From Eudromia elegans (Eukaryota > Chordata > Aves > Tinamiformes > Tinamidae), in contig PTEX01000298.1 in NCBI GenBank assembly GCA_003342815.1, forward strand, positions 558,001 to 622,000: a stretch of 64,000 nucleotides of DNA. The letters are read 5' to 3'. Below the pieces are notes generated by a model. It ran no database searches. It was given only the letters and a program-made list of their open reading frames with translations, and had not been told where the DNA came from. The translations under genes were made by a program, and so were the position numbers. Of this stretch, positions 12,023 through 22,368 are shown in pieces. The first letter of the stretch is position 1. Each line of letters opens with the position of its first letter.

Positions 12023-14548
12023 TGAAGAGTCAGTAGGCTTGCTCCAGGCTTGGACCAGAGCATGTATAGGGAGGTGAAAGTTGAGGGAATTTAAACTCTT
12101 GTACGAGGTCAGACTCTTGACTGACATGTTAGTATAAATACACACAATGTCCTGCAGTGTTTTACTCAGGTTTAGTAGCACAGAAGCAGATTTAGTTCTG
12201 TTACTATTGTAAAAGCTTTTGTTCTTAAAAAATTTACGTTCTGCAAAAATTCATATTCTTTTGCCTTAACTTTCATATTATTATTGTTATTGGAAAATGA
12301 GATTATTATTTTTGGAAAAGAAAAAATACTAGACATGAACAAGTGGGAAATAAAATGCTAAACTACAGGTGTTTTAATGTGTCATAAAACCAGAGCATTT
12401 ATTATTGTTTTCATCAGATCTCTTCGACATAATTTTACTTTTCCTTTACTAGCTCTTGAACTAACTCTGTTCCTAAGACCTCTTGCCCATCCGCCCAGCA
12501 TCTCTGGTCTCCAAAACTTCATGAGTTGCAGGAGATCCTTAATTTTATATTTGATAAGAAAAGCTAGTTCAAGAGATGCCTAACATCTTCTCATGCCTCT
12601 TTTGAGACATTTCCTCAGGAAATGAAACCTGAAAGAGGCACAGCTATCTCTGAATGTGGAAGAAGGGAGCCATTGAGCTGGAAGGAAGAAAAAGAAAAGA
12701 GCTAGACTGCAGAGTTAAAAGAGAAAACTGCAATATGTTATGCTTTGCTTTTGTTGCTAAAGCCCATGCATTTCAACTTCAGCTGCATGCAGCAGCATAA
12801 AATGCCTTTTCATCTGTTATTCCTATTTACATCTTCCAGTTCCCTTTATTTACATACTGCTGTTGCTGTGCCTTGTCATGCCACAGTGCCTTTAAAGGCA
12901 AGCAACACTGATAGCAAGAGGAGTTTTGTCAAACTCATTACTGAATTCAAAATTCAACCTTAGATAAGTGGAATTAAATCTTGTTTGTAAAAAGCAGTGA
13001 CATTAGATATGGAGGACACAAAAATCTGCACCAGTCAAACATTGTTCTGAGAATCACAAAAGCTGCTTTTCCTGAATTACTTCCGTCACAAAATTTTTCT
13101 TGTCAAGCTATATTTTCTCCAAGCGCTAGATGGACAAAATTACCATTCCATAAGTTGTAAAGCACTTGTGGTTAAAAAAAAAGTTCTTGCTTTCTTATTC
13201 TTGTTTAACAGGAAGGAAATAATAGTATAATTATAGCCTTTACAAAACACAGAAACATACTTTGCCGTAATTGCAATCTGTTTTTTAACAAAACTTAAAT
13301 AATAGATGTCGCAATTAGAATTTGTGTCATGTCATAGAAACATTGTAGACTCATAAAAGACTGGCAAATATATTCTGCAAATGATTTACGTATTTATTTT
13401 TGACTAGCTTTTGTGAAGAGAAAGCAGAAGAGGACTCTGGAAAAAGGATTTTATCTCAATGCATTTTCTGAAAGTTCTCTAATCAAAACCTGCCATTCCC
13501 CTAAGAAGCATTTGTGTATTTTTTGGAGTCCAGAGGCCAGATATTCAGCATCTACCTGAAGATGTTCTCTTGTTCCTAGTTCCCCTCTAGGCTGAAAATT
13601 ATTTCATATTGTGCACATGTTTAGACGAGTCCCTAATTGTGGGAAAGATAGTTAATTGGAAAGAGATTTGATGAAATTCTAAAAGGATTTTATACAGATG
13701 ACCTATCTCTTCAGAAATTCTATACATAAATGATTCAGCTTCCTAATTATCATGGTTATAAACAATAACTAATAAAAAAGCTGAGTATTTAGAGGCAGAG
13801 TTTTGAATTCAACATGCTTGCCCCAGGATTGCACATGAAGCTTACAGAAGGCCATGAAATAGATGATGTTTCGTTATCTGTCTCTTCCATGGGTACTAGA
13901 CTGGTTTCTGTGGCAGTTTTTCAGCTCTTTGGGTATCTTACACTTTTGTAAGATATTTCCATAACAGCTGAACTTTTTCAAATCCAAGAACAGAGGAATA
14001 TATCTGAGTTTTAACATTCATTATGGTCTCACTGCTGTTGGTGAGGTCCTGACTTCAGGTTAAAAATTTAAAATTAAAAAATATATTTTTTTCCTACTCA
14101 TTGTTTTTAGGTTAAAGGAGGTACTAATGTTTTTTTTCTCAGTAACTCAATGTAACTATTAAATTGATTTTTATCTTTTCCCCATTCCTAGCTTGTAGCT
14201 TTTATTAGTTTCATATGAACAACTTTGTTCTTTTCAACTATTTTTTTTATTAAAAAAAAAATTGGTTCATTAATCAATATTCATTGTTCCTTAGATCCCA
14301 TGGAAAATAAACCATTCAACTGATTAATCACTCATTGAATCTGTTAGTGGCCTTGTAAGAGTGCATTACTGCTTAACATTATTAATTGCTCTGTGGTGTT
14401 CTCCTGCCCTTTATTACTGATATGCAAAAAGCCACTGACATGTTTAGAAATTCCAACAGGCATACTCAGAACTGCTGAAGAGTACAACCAGCACTAGCCT
14501 TGCTCCAAAGCTGCTAGAGATGTTTGCCTAGCCAGTATTTTGGCAGAT
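12023..14548. other. Unique noncoding DNA
   Basis: No gene or known repeat is visible. The end of the stretch (about 14250-14450) is rich in ATTA/TAAT cores and looks like a candidate conserved noncoding element. T-rich and A-rich runs occur around 14240-14265. Confidence 0.5.
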
Positions 14549-14647
14549 GTTATAAATAATGCCTGGTCCATTTTTCATTTCTAAAAAATGAACAGATCCA
14601 TTGTTCATTTTACAAAGATGAAAAGTGGACCAGGTATTATTTTTAAC
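14549..14647 (+). other. Near-perfect ~99-nt hairpin (MITE-like or miRNA-precursor-like)
   Basis: The two arms pair over about 46 positions around a 7-nt loop (14595-14601). Outer pairing runs 14549-14582 with 14647-14114+500, that is 14614-14647; inner pairing is 14585-14594 with 14602-14611. Reading outward to inward I find one T.T mismatch (14553/14643), three positions that would be G.U in a + strand RNA (14561/14635, 14571/14625, 14579/14617), one C.A mismatch (14581/14615) and a 2x2 internal mismatch (14583-14584/14612-14613). TA dinucleotides sit symmetrically at 14551-14552 and 14644-14645, as a Tc1/mariner-type MITE would leave. A small palindromic transposon or a hairpin RNA gene are both possible; transcription cannot be seen from sequence. 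Confidence 0.65.
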
Positions 14648-15319
14648 AAAGCACTTGGCCAAAGAACATGTAGTTCTATCTCAGAAATAAAGGCAATTTC
14701 ACTCCACCTCAACATGTGTTTGGCAAGTAAATATAGGGTCATAAAAAGGTCAGAAGATGGACAAAATAAATCATGTTTTGCATTTCATTTAGGAAAAAGA
14801 AGTGGAAGGGGAATGAGAGCAGTGTTGTTATAGGCAAGTAAACTGTTCTTTTTATACACCTTAGAATCATCTTCAGTCTAATAGATGCTGACAGGAAAAC
14901 AAAATCAACACTCTTTTTCTTTTTTTACTGAGTAATAAATAACCGCATTGTTGCATATCTCATATTTAGCCTGCAGCTCCTCATCATTTTTATGTTTTCA
15001 ACCTCTAGCTAACCCTGTGACTGTTCATGGGTTGAAACGGCCCTCTATACTCAGACCATGCGTTCCACAGATGTGACGAATATATTCCAAATGAGACATG
15101 GACATCTTGTGTCTCTTGTTATCCTAGTTTACCAAGAGCGACAGAGGCTTGAGTCAGACGTGTTGTTGCAGCAGTGAAGGCTGGTTGCCTTCTGGGCTCC
15201 GTTACCACAAGAGCAAAGCCAGCAACTCAAGGGAAGTTACTATTCATAGCCTCGTAGGTTGGTAGGATAATTCAGCTTGGAATAAGAAGGTCATCAGTGA
15301 GACCAGACCAAGTTTCTCA
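14648..15319. other. Noncoding stretch, GC-richer in its second half
   Basis: From about 15000 the base composition rises in G+C and leads into the composite CR1 locus. Some of 15040-15319 may be older CR1 or other repeat DNA too diverged for me to place. No gene is seen. Confidence 0.4.
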
Positions 15320-15372
15320 GGCCTTTACCCAGTCAGGACTTGGAGATGTCCAAGAACAGAGACTGCACAATT
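15320..15372 (-). mobile_element. Short old CR1 fragment, reverse orientation
   Basis: The segment 'caggcctttacccagtcagg' followed by 'agagactgcacaatttccc' resembles the reverse-strand text of older CR1 subfamilies (…caaggatggagactgcacaacctccctgg…). It ends abruptly where a forward CR1 begins, which suggests that the forward copy inserted into or beside it. Its short length and divergence make the call tentative. Confidence 0.45.
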
Positions 15373-15877
15373 TCCCTCTACTCAGCTCTTGTGAAGCCAA
15401 GTCTGGAATACTATGGAACTTCTTGAAAGGGTCCAACATAGAGCAACAAAAATGATTAAAGGACTGGAGCATCTATTGTATGAGGAAAGACTAAGCAAGC
15501 TGGGTCTGTTTAGCCTGGAGAAGAGAAGACAGAGAGGAGATCTGAACAATATGTATAAGTACCTGAGGGAGGAATGTAGGGAAGAGGGGGGAAAACTCTT
15601 CTTGGTGATGGCCAGTGAGAGGACACGGGGTAATGGGTACAAGTTGAAACATAGGCAGTTCCATGTCCATGTGAGGAAGAACTTTGCTGTGAGGGTGACA
15701 GAGCCCTGGCACAGGCTGCCCAGAGAGGTTGTGGAGTCTTCTTCTCTGGAGATCTTCAAACCTGCCTGGCTGCCACCCTGTGCCCCATGCTCTGGGTGTC
15801 CCTGCTGGAGCAAGGGGGTTGGACTAGATGATCTCTAGAGGTCCCTTACAAATTTGACCGTGCTGTGATTCTGTGTC
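15373..15877 (+). mobile_element. CR1 LINE, 5'-truncated, with open ORF2 C-terminal frame
   Basis: The + strand copy starts at the 'ctctactcagctc' segment of ORF2 and runs to the 3' tail ('ggttggactagatgatctct', then tgctgtgattctgtg). A frame at 15413-15838 stays open for 141 codons. It shows [52 protein letters not shown] and LPREVVESSSLEIFK, the conserved C-terminal blocks of CR1 ORF2 that follow the reverse transcriptase. Without the endonuclease and polymerase domains the copy cannot move. There is a small deletion around the ELLERV block, where 'tgtccagttctgggctcc' is missing. Confidence 0.9.
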
Positions 15878-16054
15878 CAATTTTGCCTTCTCTCGTTATA
15901 GACAAAAGTGGTATCAACAAGTGGCAAGAGTCTGGTGGAGAGGCAATAAATTTGTTAGGATCATAGCACCTATGACCTGTAAGGCAGCTGATTCTGTCAA
16001 GGCAGGAGGGGACATGTCTTGGAATACAGTAGATTGCAGGCATCCACTGCTTTA
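15878..16054. other. Spacer between two CR1 copies, unassigned
   Basis: About 175 bases separate the end of one CR1 from recognisable sequence of the next. I see no certain family match. It may be decayed upstream sequence of the following CR1. Confidence 0.35.
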
Positions 16055-16325
16055 GGAGGAGCCATAGAGAAGATGGACTCAGACTCCTCTCAGAGGTGAA
16101 TGGTGAAATAACAAGGGAGTGGACCCAAATTGCAATTGGTAAATTCCAGTTGGATACAAGGAAAAAATTTTCAGGGAATGGGGTGGGATCTTGGTCCAGG
16201 AGACTTTCGGAATTCAGATGGACACAATCCTGAGCTGCCTGTTCTATCTGGAGTAAATCCTACTTTGAGCACGGGATTGGATAAGGTTTCTTCCTGCCTA
16301 AATTGTTCTACAATTTTGTGATTCA
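16055..16325 (+). mobile_element. Older CR1 3' fragment of a different subfamily
   Basis: This + strand segment reads like the end of an older CR1: 'ctcctctcagaggtgaatgg', then 'ggatacaaggaaaaaatttt', then a degraded 'tttgagcacgggattggata' tail ending in 'acaattttgtgattc'. The wording differs from the neighbouring 15.4-15.9 kb copy in the way different CR1 subfamilies differ. Many substitutions and an internal rearrangement indicate greater age. It carries no open frame of note. Confidence 0.75.
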
Positions 16326-17100
16326 GACAGTTGCCTAAGTGAGTAGGAAATGCAAAGAAGACTCAATGATTCAGTCCAAATTATTTCACCCCACAGCCAT
16401 AACTTTCCTCTAAAATAGATGTTTAGGAGGCAATTCCTGTCGTATCTGAGAAACATAGCTAATAGCCTGTGGTATTCTTTGGACACAATGTAAAGATTCC
16501 TTTTCTGGTTTTGGAAAATTCAGTGTTAAGTAAAATAAGAGTAATTGGTTTGATTTTTAAGTTTTGAAGACATTTCAATTTTTAGAAGTCCCCAGTTTAA
16601 TGATGTAACTATAAGAAAGCTCCCAATGATCCTTTTGGCTATCGTGACCTATGCTGCTGTGACCTATGAAAAGAGTTCAAAAGCTTCTCATTGCTGAATG
16701 TTACTTTCATGAAAAATTGGAATTTACAAACATAATCACTCACTGTGTTTGCTTTATAAACACTTCAGTTGCTCCTTTGGGCAACCAGTCACACAAGGTA
16801 CTCACTCGAATAGCAAACCACCCTAAATAAAAGTTACTCTGTATTTTAGAAGGATTCAGCTTTAGAGAACACATTGTGTTATTTTGATGCAGAAGTCATA
16901 CTGAGATCTAGTTTTGTGTCCTACCAAATCTTTCAGGTCCTCCTAAGAAATTGTTTGACAACCTTAAGACATTGGAAGCTATTTGAAAATAAAAGACTAT
17001 GGGTAGATACCAGCTCTTTGAGACAGATAAGTAACTGAGTAAATCTTCCAAAAGAGCTTTTAAGACAATGAGCATATCCTTATTTTCCCTTTTATTTTCT
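16326..17100. other. Unique noncoding DNA with a repeated TGACCT motif
   Basis: No gene is seen. The 10-mer GTGACCTATG occurs twice, at 16644-16653 and 16659-16668. On the reverse strand this is a pair of TAGGTCA motifs, which match nuclear-receptor half-sites. Confidence 0.4.
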
Positions 17101-17313
17101 TAACAGTTTGAAGTGTAGTGAAACGGATGATTCAAATATTTTTATTTGTGCTTATTACTACACAGAGGACTTCTGGACAGCCTGTCAAACTACACAGGGT
17201 TACAGAAATTGTACAGATCTCACCATATTTCCTGGTCGAAATGGGTTATACCTGAGGACTTGTACTTGTAAAGGTTGCCTTTACAGATTGACTGATTCTA
17301 AACCTTAAATAAA
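17101..17313 (+). other. Possible terminal-exon-like Cys-rich open frame (unproven)
   Basis: A pyrimidine-rich run ending in TTAACAG (17082-17106) looks like a 3' splice site. It is followed at 17108 by a 66-codon frame with no ATG start, so it could only be an exon. The frame ends in TAA at 17306-17308, overlapping an AATAAA polyadenylation hexamer (17308-17313). The peptide has seven cysteines (positions 3, 14, 26, 35, 52, 54, 57), a CTCKGC cluster and one N-glycosylation sequon (NCT, residues 34-36), a profile that would suit a small secreted or extracellular domain. I do not recognise the family and see no partner exon. A 66-codon frame in AT-rich DNA can easily be chance, so confidence is low. 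Confidence 0.13.
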
Positions 17314-20109
17314 TTATCAATGTCCAAATGAGAATTGTTATTAATGTTTATCAGTTGATAATGACAATATCAGTATCAGTGTTCCCAAAAAATAAGGCTT
17401 TGTGCCTTAAGTTTTATGCCTTCCCCTGCCTTGCTGGAGGTATTTTATTATCATTCTTTCAGAGCTCCACTTCCTCACTGCCTTCTCTCCTTAGTGCTCA
17501 GCACAGCCGTTCATGAACGGAGGGGTTTGCTGCCTTTGACCTGGCTCCATGCTGAAGCTTGTTTTCTGCTCGCTGCAGCTTGGCTTGACAAAGAGAAGGA
17601 AGGCCAGAGCAAAACGATAAGATGGTCAAGAGCCGAACTTTAGCAGTGATTCTGCATCCTGAGAAATAAATAGTGGACTTAAGCATTACTATGGACACGG
17701 ACAAGGTAAAGAAAATTTATATTAGAATCTGTATCTTTTCCTGTGATGCAACAGATTCTATTATTAAAAATGAAGGAAAATGTTAATGATGAATGTTTAG
17801 CCTTTTGTAGCTCTCATGGAAGACAAAAAAAAAGAACAGTTGGGGCTACTCCCTGGGTTTTTGGGAGTGTAGCATAAAGTTCTCCACCAGCAGCAGCACA
17901 ACACTGCAGTAGTTAGGCTCCAAATCTGTCAGTGAAACATTTAAATCCTAGACCAGAAGCGTTTTATTTAGAAGAAAACAGGAAAATTTTAGAAACACTT
18001 TTCATTGAGTTTACCCATGGTAAAATCTTGTCTTCTTACAAAATTAAAGTCTCCACTTGTGAGCATCCCTTTAAAAATGGATGAGAGCATTTGTATAAAA
18101 ATTGAACAAGACAGAATTATAGGTGACAAAAGCTACTTTATAGGATTCCATTAATCTAAACCTCAGCACAATAATTAACACTGACAGATAATTATACTTG
18201 TTTAGATAAGAAAGGCAATTTGTATTGGCTAAATTGTGTTGCCCCAGCAGCTTGGTATATTGCAACTGCTTTAGTTGTTCAGCCATTAACCCCTGATTCT
18301 GTGACACTTTGCTTTCTGTTCTAGGCAAGCCCGCCTCATACTTCATGCACAAAGTGGATTTAGTTTCATAAGTCTGTTTTCTTGCTGTCAGTCAGTGCTG
18401 AGTGAGATTATTGATTATTTAAAAATGATAAGATCTAGCTTTATAAAATTACCTGTCACTTTTCCATATATTGTCTGATATCACACAATTATGCAAGCTA
18501 AAACTGGTGAACAGAAACTCAAATCTTTTTTAATGTGGTGAAAGGCACATCTCGTTTAAAGCAATGTCATATGTAATCTGTCAGTTTATTCCTGACACAT
18601 TGTCTCTTCTTCACTGGAAGGCTGCAGTTGTCATTACATTTATGTAATACTACATATATAGTATTCATTGATCTAAGGATTAGATTGTGTAATAATGTCT
18701 ATACTTGTTCACACTCATTCCTTGCTTTACATATATTTGCTTTATAGACGGAATGGATATTGCATTAATTTTGTCCCTATTTCAGATCATTATCATCCAT
18801 CCTACTGTGTACCACGACCATTCACTTTTCTTTACCAAAAAAAAAAAGACAGAAAGCTGTAGATAGGAAGTTTCTCTCCTCAGTGACACTGCTTTCCTTC
18901 AGTGCTGTCTGCCTTCCCTCAGAGTGCTTATTGTTCACAAGATAACTGCTTTCCTGAGGCTAGAAGTAAACAAAAGGAGGGTGTCAGGCATTTCCAGGTC
19001 CTTGTTCAAAAAGCTACTCTTAAAGGCATTTTTACAAAGAATAGCTAAAAACCACGGGAGTAGACAAAGAGGTTCTTGACTGAGTAGAGAAATAAGAATG
19101 ATCTTCAGACACACTTTAAAACTTTGGGAAAAACTATAAAAGTCATATATATATATATTCAGGGGTAAATAAATTCATCATTAATTCTGCCTCAGCAAAA
19201 ACAGAGCTGAAATGGAGGGCTGTCTGAAATCTTCTTCTAGTGAACCTGAATATGTGCATGTTGCAGACAAGCCCCCAGGCCTTTGGTAGACCAGCACAGC
19301 AGCTGTCATCTGGAATATCAAGGGCATTTTCACAGCAGGGACTAGAGATCCAGCTAGGATTAATATTCCCTTGTGTCAGGCAAACAAGGAAGATCCTGGG
19401 TGTATTAACTGACGTGTCTCTAGCAGAGACCAGGCAGTGTAGGGTAGCAATAAATCCTGGCTAGTCACAGGGGTCTATGTCAAACAGTGTCTCCAGGCTG
19501 GGCTTTGCAAGATTTCTTACCAGGCCATGGGTGGTCAGTGGGAGGAAGACATTGATGGCAAGAAGTCTGAGTTCTTCTAGTCACCTCAAATGTAGCAGTG
19601 TGGCAGCAGCAGTGGCCAAGAAAGAAGCCACTGTAAACAGTTTTAAAATACAATGTTTTATATTCACCTAGCCCTTGATTGCTCGTTTTGTCTCTACACT
19701 AATTTACATCTTCCTACTTTTCAGTGTGTTAGTTACAGCAGTTTATATTAAATAATAAAAAAATAAGGTACAAAGAACCCACAATGCAGAGCAATCTGGG
19801 CTGTCCCTCTATAAGCCGTCAATGCTTTTGTCCCTTTGATGAGCTCTGCTATTTAATCACTTGTTGAAATGATAATAAGTGAAACGCTCAAAAAACACAT
19901 ACATAATTGGCCCACAAGGAGCCAGCACTTTCAGAAGTACTTCCAAGGTTTAGGAGTCAAAAACTGTGACTTGGGGATGCTGTGCAGGCTGGTGACCCTC
20001 AGTCACATAAAGCATTTTGAAAAACACACAAATGTCTCCATTCAGCTTTAAGTGGAACCTGATGGGCTAAAACTTCCATGTCAGCTCTGAAACTCTTCAG
20101 TAGCAGTTT
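17314..20109. other. Unique noncoding DNA
   Basis: No gene or transposon is recognised. There is a short (AT)n run at about 19147-19161. Open frames here are short and featureless. Confidence 0.5.
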
Positions 20110-20480
20110 CTAGATTAGTTTCTAGATAATTAATATAAGTAAACATATAAACATACATTTATATGCATCTAATGCAATAATATCTATAATATAACAATTT
20201 AGATCATACCATCCACAATCCATAATTATGTTATTATATATAATATTTTGTTTTATAACAGTATGGTTTATAGATTAATTTAATATATTTCCTTTATGTT
20301 ATATATGTGCTCTATCCTATACATTTTATATGACCTACACAAACCAATTTATGTATATATGTATACTATGTGTAGATTGCATACATACATACATTATTAT
20401 AATTGCTTACTATAAACATACAAACATATAAACATTACAAATGTTCACATTTAACTGCTTTATTTCACAAAATATTTACA
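20110..20480. repeat. AT-rich low-complexity block
   Basis: About 370 bases are dominated by A and T with recurring ATAT, ATAC and AAACATA units (for example the ACATAC run near 20382-20394). It is a degenerate simple-repeat block rather than a clean satellite. Confidence 0.7.
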
Positions 20481-21949
20481 CCTTATGTTAACTAACACCT
20501 TCCAAATAACGTGGTACATTCTGGATACGACACAAGAATGAAGGCAGGACTCTGGCAACAGAAGAACCAAGAGCTGACAAGTATTAGCAGCTTCTTTCCT
20601 TGCTCTAAGGAGTCAGTTACTTATCAAAGAAGACTCAGAAAATACTCACAATGACTCAGACTCAGAAACTGGGAATTTCTGGATTGAAATCATATCTCCT
20701 TAACGGGGCTGGATCATGTCTCAAGCAGTAAATTGCATCTACGTCTTTTTTTCTGGGATGCAAAAAGAGAGACTATGAGAATTTATAGCTTTTATTTAGA
20801 CTCTGACGGCAGGGTAACTACAATGAAAGATAACACTTATAGCTCTGTGCTTGTTACTGGGTTTACTGCTATTCAGACCTTTGTACCACACTATAAAAAT
20901 ACTTCAGCAATTTTCACCTGATACTTTAAACCTTAATAAGGAATAAACAACATTTAAGTAAAACAACTTTAAAAACAAACCCCCAAAAAAGAAGCAATAT
21001 CCACTTCCTCCACTAAATGAAGTAGTTTTAATAATATTTTTCTAGTAGTTAATACAATTTTGAAAATGTGTTTTTGATTTGCAAGGACGTTTTCAAGTTT
21101 ATTTTGTTAGGACTACTTCAAACACAACAAAAAGCAGTCTTAGTTTTGCTAGCTCCAGATACATCCATAACATATTAATATTTTTCTTTTATTATTTTGC
21201 AAGTTGTTGGAAAGTATGTTTGTTTCAAATTTTGCACAAGAGTTTTGACTTAGCAGTGTCATTGTCTGTGATGTGCCTCTGAGTAATGCTGGTAGAAAAA
21301 GATGTTGCATCCATTCAAAAAAAAAAGGTTAAAAAGACCTGTGTTACCGTACACAGACGGTAACAAGCAGCCTTATAAACAATTCTAATAGTGACTGTTC
21401 TCAAGGAAGGGAAATATCCCCTTTGCAGCTGAGATATGTTACATCAGGTAGGAGTCATCACGTCCTGAAGGAACAAACAGGAAGGAAGCAACAATTATGA
21501 GACAGTTTATGTAAAACTGAATTTGAGAAAGTGGCTTGGGATTCTGGCAGGTCACTGAATTCTGTTATGTTATGCAATTTGTTAAAATGAGATAGACAAT
21601 ATGACCAACTATAAACTTGTTAACTTGCTGATGACATGCAATTTCTGGTGTCTTGAACTTCAAGCAAATGACAAGGAAAATGATGGAAAAAAATTAACTA
21701 AAATTGGAAAGTCTCTAAACATTCAAAATTACAGTTACATTCATAAATGAAAATATGAAATATAATGAAATATATGAAAATATGAAAATAGCTCTGCTAT
21801 TTACAGAGACATTTACAGAGAGAAGATCAAATCATGGCAAGCAAATGGACAACATTTTGAAATAGCATCAGTAGTACACAACTGTTCATAGCTTGGTGTG
21901 TAATGTAAGCCATCGATGTTGCGAGGCTGCAGAGCAAAACTACAGTGTC
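20481..21949. other. Unique noncoding DNA with one perfect short hairpin
   Basis: No gene is seen. A perfect 9-bp inverted repeat (TGTTACCGT / ACGGTAACA, 6-nt spacer) occupies 21342-21365. A short GAAATATGAAA-type imperfect repeat lies near 21748-21790. Confidence 0.5.
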
Positions 21950-22368
21950 AGTACATCTGAATCTGAAGAAAGGTTAAATGAGCTGGGCCTGTTTAGCCTA
22001 GAGAAGAGAAGGCTGAGAGGGGATCTAATCAATATGTACAAATACTTGAGGAATGATTGTAGGGAAGAGAGTGCCATACTCTTTACGGTAGTAGTCAGTG
22101 ATAGGACAAGGGGTAATGAAAATTGAAACCCAGGCAGTTCCATCTCCACATGAGGAAGAACTTCTTTCCTGTGAGGGTGATGGAGCCCTGGAACAGGCTG
22201 CCCAGAGAGGTTATGGAGTCTCCTTTTCTGGAGATCTTCCATACTCACCTGGATGCCACCCTGTGCCACGTGCTCTAGGTGTCCCTGCTGGAGCAGGGGG
22301 GTTGGACTAGACAATCTCTAGAGGTTCCTTCCAGCCTCAACCATTCTAGGATATTCTAGGATATAAAT
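21950..22368 (+). mobile_element. CR1 LINE, 5'-truncated copy
   Basis: The + strand shows the [20 protein letters not shown] block of ORF2, the segment 'gagccctggaacaggctgcc', and the tail 'ggttggactagacaatctct'. The terminal repeats are altered to ATTCTAGG units (two copies at 22343-22364) instead of the usual ATTCTATG. Frameshifts interrupt the ORF2 remnant around 22100-22130. It is an inactive 3' fragment of moderate age. Confidence 0.92.

Noticed and set aside
20110..20480. AT-rich block as a satellite or replication origin
   Set aside because: No regular monomer could be found; it is degenerate low-complexity DNA.
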